A stretch of DNA of 64,000 bases from Ancylostoma caninum (lineage: Eukaryota > Nematoda > Chromadorea > Rhabditida > Ancylostomatidae): assembly GCA_037903475.1 (NCBI GenBank), contig JBAJFG010000124.1, positions 1 through 64,000 on the forward strand, written 5' to 3'. The notes under the pieces were generated by a model. That model was not told the origin of the DNA and did not search any database. It worked only from the letters and a program-made list of their open reading frames with translations. The translations under genes and the position numbers were made by a program. Position 1 is the stretch's first letter, and each line of letters starts with the position of its first letter. This document shows, piece by piece, positions 56,659 to 64,000 of the stretch.

Positions 56659-56825
56659 CTTGGCAGGGGCTGGCTGGCTGCTGCATCCACGATGGTGACG
56701 AGCTGGTGGCATGCGGTGAGCTGACGACGGTCGAACGTACCGCGAGTGGCCGCCAAACCGCCCACGAAGTCGCTTCATAAAAGAGATTTTCGCCGCGCAG
56801 CCGACAGGCGTGCTGCACGTAATTA
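56659..56825 (-). other. Candidate isolated exon upstream of alr-1
   Basis: 167 bp bounded on the minus strand by GCGTTTACAG and a strong donor (CCAAG before GTAAAC), GC-rich and open in one frame (SFMKRLRGRFGGHSRYVRP, then MPPARHHRGCSSQPAPAK). In the phase that would splice into alr-1 exon 1 it has a stop and no ATG. It could therefore only be a 5' untranslated exon of alr-1, with a 17-kb first intron, or part of another transcript. Confidence 0.3.
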
Positions 56826-57695
56826 CTGTAAACGCCTTTCTGTAGCTGTAATCGGCCACAAACAAAATTTAATTCGACTCGTTTCTCAGCGAGTCAAACG
56901 CGCACATAAGGCATCATCTTTTGATTGGTTGTTTGCGCTGGAATTGCGGTGGTGGTCTACTGTAGTCAACAGAGGCGCTCATCTTATACCAGTTTCCATG
57001 CAGGACGACAACGACGACGACCGACTGCAGCGGGGCTGAGGACGGCGAGGAGTTGAGCCGAGGTGTTTTGCGTACGCCATCAAGCGAATCGTTTATATGC
57101 TGTTGTCTTGAATCGAACGCGATTTATCGCTCTAATGAATAGCGACAGCGAGTTAGTAGTAGAGGAACAATGGGCTAATTGCGTAATTAAAAATCGGAGC
57201 GGAAAAGAATTGCGCTAACTCGGCCGGATTACTGTAGTCGACGAGGTAAGTAGTTAGTGAGAAGTTGTTTTTTCTGGCATCTAACAAGCCACCATGTCCA
57301 AACGCCACCAGCTGTTGATGATTGTGATTTCGGTGAAAACGCTACGCAATTTCAGGATGAAATGTCGCGAATCGTCACCGTGTCAGCGAATGGGGCGGAC
57401 GTGCAAAGATGTCGTGCCGTGTCGCATGTTTACATAGGATTCCAATAAAATCCTAACAAATTTAATTACTCGCACTTGGACTGCGAAATTGGCCCATTAG
57501 CACGGCAGCGTCTTGCTTTTATTAAAATCCTCAACGACCAAACGTGGCAGCGAAATGAACGAATGCATAGCTGCTCACGCTCATACCACAAACGGGAATC
57601 GTAAACACGAAGACGACGACGGGACGAGCATGCGAGGAACGAGCACACATCCACGAACATCCTCCCCAAATCCGGATATTATAGTATCGTTGCAG

Positions 57696-58239
57696 GACCC
57701 GATCAGGAAGCGGAACACCTGCAGGAGGTGTACATGGAGCATGATGGGATATGCCGGCGCAGACTCGCCCCCAGGTTTTCATCCAATTCGTTCGAGGTAA
57801 TGCGATTACTGCCAGATTCGCCGTGCGATGAACTGATTCTGAATCAGGGCAATTTGAGGCGATAAAAATCGTTTGCACGACGAGGTTTAGCTGCGGCGAA
57901 ACCGAATGCACTATCGAAAACCCGAACTGGTAGACCTGTCCGCTGTGTGCTATTGCCATGTTCGATACCATTGCTGGGATCTACATGCATCCACCTTTTT
58001 TTGCAGGTGTTGGCGCCGAGCGTAGTTGCCAGGCAGTGGCGATGGATGGCATTTCGAGTGGCGACAACATCGCAAAGATTAGTTCGCCATACGGACAGTC
58101 TGACGTGTTCCAGCATGATTCATCTACACATAAACGCTTTAATAATCGAACGATTCCACATTTCATCGCCAGTCTTCTGCTCAGTCGATCTCCACATGCA
58201 TCCACGCTGCGCACCTTTTGGGAACAGGCAGAGGCATAA
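57696..58239 (+). other. Region of low stop-codon density with possible exons
   Basis: On the plus strand, 57696-57865 follows TCGTTGCAG and reads PDQEAEHLQEVYMEHDG..., ending in TAA. 58007-58239 follows TTTTTTGCAG and reads VGAERSCQAVAMDGISS..., also ending in TAA. The minus strand is open over the same stretch (57844-58116, 57981-58214). Overlapping open frames on both strands may simply reflect CG-rich composition. The segments cannot be joined in phase, and no family is recognised. Confidence 0.2.
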
Positions 58240-58419
58240 AAAGTGCTCTCAAGAACTTGTTTCCAGAAGATCTACCGCTCAAGACAAATTTTTGAGTACA
58301 TTCACAGAAAACATGGCTTGTCGCAAAACGGACAACCCTCCCCATTGACTCGCATACACTGGTATCCATAAAATAGCAGGCAGCACCAAGTTTGCAAATT
58401 CTACGTTTCACAAGTCTCT

Positions 58420-61400
58420 ATGCGCTACCTGGGATTGAGTAATGTATTTAATGCTTTCCAATTCGGATATTCGATTTCGAATAAGTCGAAGGTTCGAGTG
58501 ATCATAAAACAGAATGTGACACCTCTGTGACCAAAAAAAAAGCAACTGCAAGCAATAGCTCGATGGTAAAATATCCTCTAGATGGAAAGTCAATTCCTGG
58601 TTATGTTTCCTGAATGTGGGTCTGGAATTCATACAACATTTCAAAGTTTTCCGGAATGAATGTCTTTTTTTTTGCAGTCAGTCTTTACCTCGAAATGCCT
58701 CTTTTTCACCAATAAATGTTCCAGAAACTCAGGCTCCCAGCATTCGCCTATCAGTTTAAAACTTCAAAATCCTTCACATTTTACTACTTTTTCATATGCT
58801 CATTTTCACAGCTGCATTGTAATCCTGGAAGATCTCACGTTGTGATATGCAGCGTGATAAATATTGCTTCTAAAAAAATACATTATAGCTCTTCTAAACT
58901 TAGTTTGTAGAATATGAAAGAGGTGTTATAAATTTCGCTTGATAACGAAATGTTATAAGCGAAGAATTAGAAATGGAGAAAAAAATGATGAAAAAGGAAC
59001 CCACTTCGTAGGTGCTGGATGCGAATGTGGATCTGAGGATATTGCGGTAATTCGCAAATCGAAATGGAAGCAAATTTATGGTGAAAATTGCCTAATTCGA
59101 TATGTGCTGCTAACTTGCATTAGAGGAATTATTTCCGTTCGTATAATCAATTCCAATACTATAGCACATGCAAGTAAGACTTACATGAATTCTGCAGCAA
59201 ATAAGACGAAATGGCCAGAGTTATTTAACGGAAGAATGAACACATACATGCTTCGAAATTTAATAATTATGGTAATGACAAGCGTTTGTTCGCTAGAAGC
59301 GTGCCAACGATGAATCATCCAATTCACTGTTTTCAATTGTAAACGTGCTTCGGCCAAGTGGACGCTAAAAAAAGAAAAACTATTTGGAATTTTGGCAGTT
59401 TCATGCAACTTCCTGAATTCATCCGAGATTTCCATGGAACTGAGGAAAACATTGTTGCACGGGTGAAGTGCTCTCAAATCCACGAACTCATCCTCAATGT
59501 GAGAAAAACGTCACAGAACGACTCAGAAATCCCTCCCTTAGTTTTAAAAACATATAGGAAAAACCACCTATTACTAGAGTATTTATAAAATAAGACATTT
59601 TTGCATCTTCAGGCTGCTTTTTCCACTGGCCATTCTCATTTTTTTCAGTTTAGCCCTCCAAGAACAGAAAACGAGTATTTGAAATGATCATTGAACTGAG
59701 GAGAGTTAAAAGAAATGGAATCATAGTTACCATCTGGACTATGGTTACCCTAAATATTTTTACCTCCACATTGGACTAGTTATAAATAGCTCAGAAAATA
59801 CTCGGGAAATGAGCATGGCAGAAGTTTAACTCATGGAAAACAGTGTTCCTCTACAAATTAACACTTCTTTGGAGAAGATTTTCCAGGACACCTCTGCAAG
59901 CTTTTTCAGGATCAACATAGACCACGGAGTTTTTATTAACGGTAAACGAGCTCGCCTACCAGGAAGGGAATTCGTCCAAAAGATTTTTCTTTTCGGTGGA
60001 CCTTTCCATCTTTGCTCTTACCTGGTCTACTGGCCTACCCTTGAAAAGTACTGCCAGGTTGGAGATTAAAAAGTGAAAATAAATGCCCTAATAACCATGG
60101 AAATAGGAAGATTATTGAGGAAAACCCTCGATGACTTCCATCTAGTAGCTCTACGAGAAGCCATTATTATCTACAACAATTGCGCTTCTATATAAAAGAT
60201 GCCCGCAGTTTTTCTGCGTAATTGAGTGAAATGCGTAATAATTTGATTTTTCTGTTCACTAAATCAGTGAATAGTATCTGAACAGGAGAAAAAAAACTAG
60301 CTACCTACATAACTAAAATTACCTAATTCAAGTGAACATGAAGTTCATAGGACCCTTGTCCCTCTTTAGAATTGTGGTTACACTTAAGTAACTAGGACCA
60401 CAAGAAAATATCTGCAGTAATCTCAAAAATATAGAGTCACCAAGAAACGTTCAACAATTGTGCATTAGGGGAATGGGACAAACTGCAGCACTGTCTTGAC
60501 TTCAAGGAAGAATCTCAATTGAAACTGCAGTCAGAACGCTAGTTGATTCTTGGTTTCAGTGTGAATCCACTGTGGAAAACATAGCAGAAATGAGTGTCAC
60601 CTCAGATGAGATATGATCATGTGATTGACAGTGAGAAGTATATGAGGAATGAACATGCTGCTGATTTCGCAAATCATAACAAATAGGATATACATTACAG
60701 CAGTGTTGTCGTGCATACCTTCAAGTTGTCTTCGACACGATAAGTACAGAAATATTATTGTTCGAGAACATCTAGCAGATATAGAGAAAGACTATGAAGG
60801 GGGGAGGGGTTCAAGAGAGATATGGGTAGGGGAAGAGAAATGCAGCCTCAGTCAGGTAAAAAAAATCTACCTTGTGTCACCGTTGGAATTCTCTGTGCAG
60901 TCACCACCAAAGAGAGGGAGAAAGAGAAAGAGAAATAATTGCTTTCATGGTCCGGATCACTACTGGATGCTTGTTATAACACCACTATGGGACTAATCCT
61001 GTATTTCAGAAAATTGTTAGAATTAATAAGATACAAGCAGCAAAAAGGCGATCACATGTTGTTTAGTTTTTTTTTCTGCATTTGGTGGAAGAAAACAGCA
61101 AAAAGAACAAGGGTAGATTTTGACGGGACAGACATCCCCGCTTGATGGGCATGGCAAATACTGTTGTGATTCTCCTCACATTCGTAACAAGGACAGCAGT
61201 AGAAAACAAGTTAGTCTCACTCAGGCGGAGAAACTTGGCCAGAATTAGTTTGCATTTTTACTGAAATTTGCGTGTGTCTTCAGAATATTTTTCGAGAACC
61301 TACCCGGTATGAAAACATCGCTCAAAATGTGATTTCGAGTGGAATTTCAGGGTGGCTCTAGCGGATTCGGGGTGATTCCGTTCAGCTTTTCCAACATAAG

Positions 61401-62637
61401 AGCAGTAGAGCAGTACTTCCCTTCTATTAAATAGTCTGAAAGAGTTAAAAAGAAGCATCATTAAAGGGGTTTTTTTTAAGATGGAATAACAGATTATTAG
61501 GAAGAGTCTTCCGGAAGTATAGTGCAGTCTACGTAATGCGTTCAAAATCCAGAACGATGTGAATTTTAACGTTACCATTCCAAAGCTTCCACTAAAACAG
61601 GACTGTTGTTTTGATTTTCGAACGGTGACTTAGAGAATAAAGCGATCCTTCCCTCATATAGCATCAAAAATATGAAAAGTGCTTCTTTTACGGAATCGTG
61701 GAAATACTCCTTGACACAGAAGATGCAGTAGCAGCCAAAAATTTGTCTATAGGATACCTTTGCTGGAATATCTGACGAAGTCTGGCTCAAAACACCGCTA
61801 AGCACATTTAGAATAGACAGAAATGTACATAATTCTCAGGATGAGAAAATTCAATATTTACACTTCTAATCCTGGAACATATTAGGACCCTTACTGCGAC
61901 TTTATACGTGTCATAGAAGAATCATGACAGAATTCTAGGAGTACTACATGGTCACGAAGCTAACCGTATTGGACAAAAAGTGGAACATTTAATTGTTAGC
62001 ATGGATATACTTGAGGTAACTATGAAAAACGACATCTTATCCTAGCAGTGGTACTATCGATCGATTAGATGGATCCACAAAGAAAGTCTAACTCAATATG
62101 TAGTAATCAAGATGAGGGCAGCAATTATTTAAAAATCTAGGGCAGGGGTGTGCATAATAACGATTTACGACTAATGACCACTCCTTTTTCAAGGATTACT
62201 CTTGGAAATTCAAAAAAAAAGCAGAAAATTTTGTTAATCACATACCTGGTCCAGACACTAACCATAGATCCTCATCAACTAGAGGACATTTTTTTATTTT
62301 CACATTAAGAGCCTTCATCTTAATAGGAGGTAGTGAAATCCACAGTACTTGGTTAAATGAATGAAGTGATCTTCAGCTTTAAAAATGGGGATATTAGAAG
62401 TGGTGAGAAATCCAGGGCGCAGCAAGAGTTCCAGAACAAAAAATGACGATGAGTTTCTGGAAGTCGAACGTGAGAAGTACGAAGTGAAGCAGTGGGGGGA
62501 AGTAAAACGCGACAGCCCACCATCACTCAGAAACCGATAAAGTGTGGGGCATTTGAATAGCGATAGCTCGCATATGTTTCGTGTTATAAAGCTGAGCGAC
62601 GAAAGCTTTACGACTGAAATTAAGTGATTGCTTGCAG
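58420..62637. other. AT-rich spacer without supported genes
   Basis: About 4.2 kb of AT-rich DNA. ORFs such as 58939-59313, 59833-60069 and 60649-60996 (plus) and 61300-61805 (minus) lack recognisable motifs, and I find no convincing splice chain. Contains a purine run (AAAGAGAGGGAGAAAGAGAA) at about 60907. Confidence 0.5.
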
Positions 62638-62651
62638 GTGAAGAGCAACGA

Positions 62652-63000
62652 TGTCGCCGCCAAGGAGGCCGGACGCTGCTGCAGCCCCGGCACATCCTGG
62701 TGACAACAAACTGCCGAAAATTCCACCACCACGCCACGCCACCGACAAAAATGATGTCCAACTAATAAAGCACTTCGTCTGAAGCAATCAGCGCCATTTG
62801 TTGCTATACGAGACGGTGTTGTCGTTCCGCGCGTCACACGTTCCACGTCTTCTACGCCTTTGCAGGATGTGAAATCGTTAGAGGTGAAAAGGTCAGTGCC
62901 AACTAATATCGATCTTGAAAACCTAGCCTATTGGAACTGATCCAGATCCAAAGGCTGGAGTGTTACATTTCGCAGAATGACCTCATGCTTGTCCAACTTT
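62652..63000 (+). CDS. Possible 5' end of an unidentified gene (weak model)
   Basis: ATG at 62652 lies 14 bases after a TTGCAG acceptor. Exon 1 62652-62700 (MSPPRRPDAAAAPAHP), then a 70-bp intron to exon 2 62771-62891 (LRLKQSAPFVAIRDG, then VVVPRVTRSTSSTPL). After that the model is ambiguous: a 35-bp intron leads to 62927-63000 (LLELIQIQRLECYIS), or read-through leads to a stop, and a third frame there also looks protein-like (GTDPDPKAGVLHFAE). The remainder would lie to the right. No domain is recognised. Confidence 0.3.
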
Positions 63001-64000
63001 GTAAGATTTGGCCTTCAAAATTTTTTGGACCAAAAACATTTATTTTTCAAGAAGGCGGTAAAGTTTCTCTCAAGTCGTCGTTGAATAAAATCACACTAAG
63101 ATCTTTACAAGGTCATTTATAATCGATTCCCAAAAATATAGGTTTCCACCCCACTAGGTGAACAATCAATTAATTTCAACTTGTAAATCATATTTTTTAA
63201 TCATGTTGGACGTCAGTCAAGCTGTATACCTATCGCTCTGGGATTTGAACACGTCACACACCCAGGATTACAGAAATTGACACCAGCTTTTGAGAGGAAA
63301 TAATGAAGTCTAGGTGAGTATTCGGCCTTAATTAATCCTAGAAGCTAAAACTGCTCTCATAGCACACACTGGTATCCGGATTCTCTACACATCCTGCATA
63401 GATTACTCTCATCTCTCTCGTACCCTCGAATCGGTGAAGCACTGTATTGACGAAAGCGCGTTCGATATGTTACATGTAGTGCAGCTACACCAAGAATCTG
63501 GATACCAAATTTCAAGAAGTTTTTCAGCAGTTTTTTTCGACGATTTTACAGTGGGCCCTTTTCCACGGCTTGCGCTTTTCATGCACCACGTTCAACTCAG
63601 TTATTTGTTGTCCAAGGCCTCTGTTTCTTGGATTTTGAACGTATCAAATGAGTCAAAATCCGATTTGTATGACGGCCAATTGAGTTCTTTCGGTCACCCG
63701 CATGGTTTTCACAGTATATGCAGCCAAATATACAGAATAATGCGAGCAAAATACTGCCTGCTTTTGATCGAAGATAAAAAGACTTGAGTAGTCATCCGTA
63801 TGCTCCCTAATTTTTGGAAACTAGAGAAAAATCTAACGGAAATTACAGGATGTAGTATATCCTTTGCTAATTAATCTGGTGTTTTTTCAAAAAAAAAAAA
63901 AACAATGGATGAACCGACATGACCTCTGCTAATTGTAAGTTGGGAAATTCAGAGATATTTTCGAACATGTCCTGATCTCACAACCAGTTTGAAAGCCACA
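63001..64000. other. Right end of window, no supported feature
   Basis: About 1 kb. The ORF at 63434-63787 has no motif or splice context that I can use. It could belong to later exons of the possible gene starting at 62652. Confidence 0.4.

Larger units (their letters stand above)
39656..62637. promoter_or_regulatory. Gene-poor tract upstream of alr-1
   Basis: About 23 kb in which I can support no complete gene. Up to about 58 kb the DNA is noticeably richer in CG than the genes to the left, with few long T/A runs. TAATTA cores occur at 39665, 42446, 45045, 45111, 53118, 56209, 57184 and 57463, several next to further ATTA words. This could be the alr-1 cis-regulatory domain, by analogy with other developmental regulators; that is inference, and by eye I cannot show enrichment over chance. 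Beyond about 58.4 kb the sequence returns to the AT-rich background. Confidence 0.4.

Overview
This is a eukaryotic window, almost certainly from a clade V nematode (strongylid or hookworm type). The reasons are: many short exons split by GT-AG introns with the nematode TTTCAG-type acceptor; trans-splice-like acceptors about 10 bases upstream of start codons; orthologues of familiar nematode genes (rab-14, mppa-1, alr-1); a gene of the nematode-expanded DUF273 glycosyltransferase type; and introns and spacers filled with degenerate repeats. No bacterial operons, RBSs or viral genomes are present. Nearly every long single-frame ORF is spurious. I built the gene models by joining exons by hand and checking reading phase at each junction.

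Layout. (1) 1-1940, minus: 5' part of a type II membrane, DUF273-like glycosyltransferase that runs off the left edge. A weak small gene model lies just upstream of it (2603-3759, minus). (2) 3.8-10.5 kb: repeat-rich spacer with a 147-bp inverted repeat pair around tRNA-derived SINE-like sequence, and a small palindromic element. (3) 10518-14934, plus: complete 15-exon equilibrative nucleoside transporter (ENT, SLC29), with two copies of one MITE family in its introns. (4) 17299-21509, minus: complete 6-exon rab-14. Its last intron holds, on the opposite strand, the GIY-YIG end of a Penelope-like retroelement followed by a hammerhead-ribozyme-like core. (5) 24077-32844, plus: complete 15-exon mitochondrial processing peptidase alpha subunit (mppa-1), with a 5-kb intron 8 and one apparent GC-AG intron. 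(6) 33905-39643, minus: complete 7-exon aristaless/ARX-type paired-like homeobox gene (alr-1). (7) 39.7-62.6 kb: a gene-poor tract upstream of alr-1. Between about 37 and 58 kb it is visibly richer in CG dinucleotides and contains scattered TAATTA cores, simple repeats, a triplicated 142-bp unit and a few unproven candidate exons. (8) 62.65 kb to the end: a possible start of another plus-strand gene, weakly supported.

The genes do not form a pathway. They look like a normal eukaryotic neighbourhood: ENT moves nucleosides across membranes, RAB-14 directs endosome/Golgi vesicle traffic, MPP-alpha presents mitochondrial precursors for presequence cleavage, and ALR-1 is a neuronal transcription factor. 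rab-14 and mppa-1 are divergent and share a 2.6-kb spacer. ENT with rab-14, and mppa-1 with alr-1, are convergent. The most unusual observations are the hammerhead-like motif linked to the Penelope fragment, the GC-AG intron in mppa-1, and the large CG-rich upstream region of alr-1.
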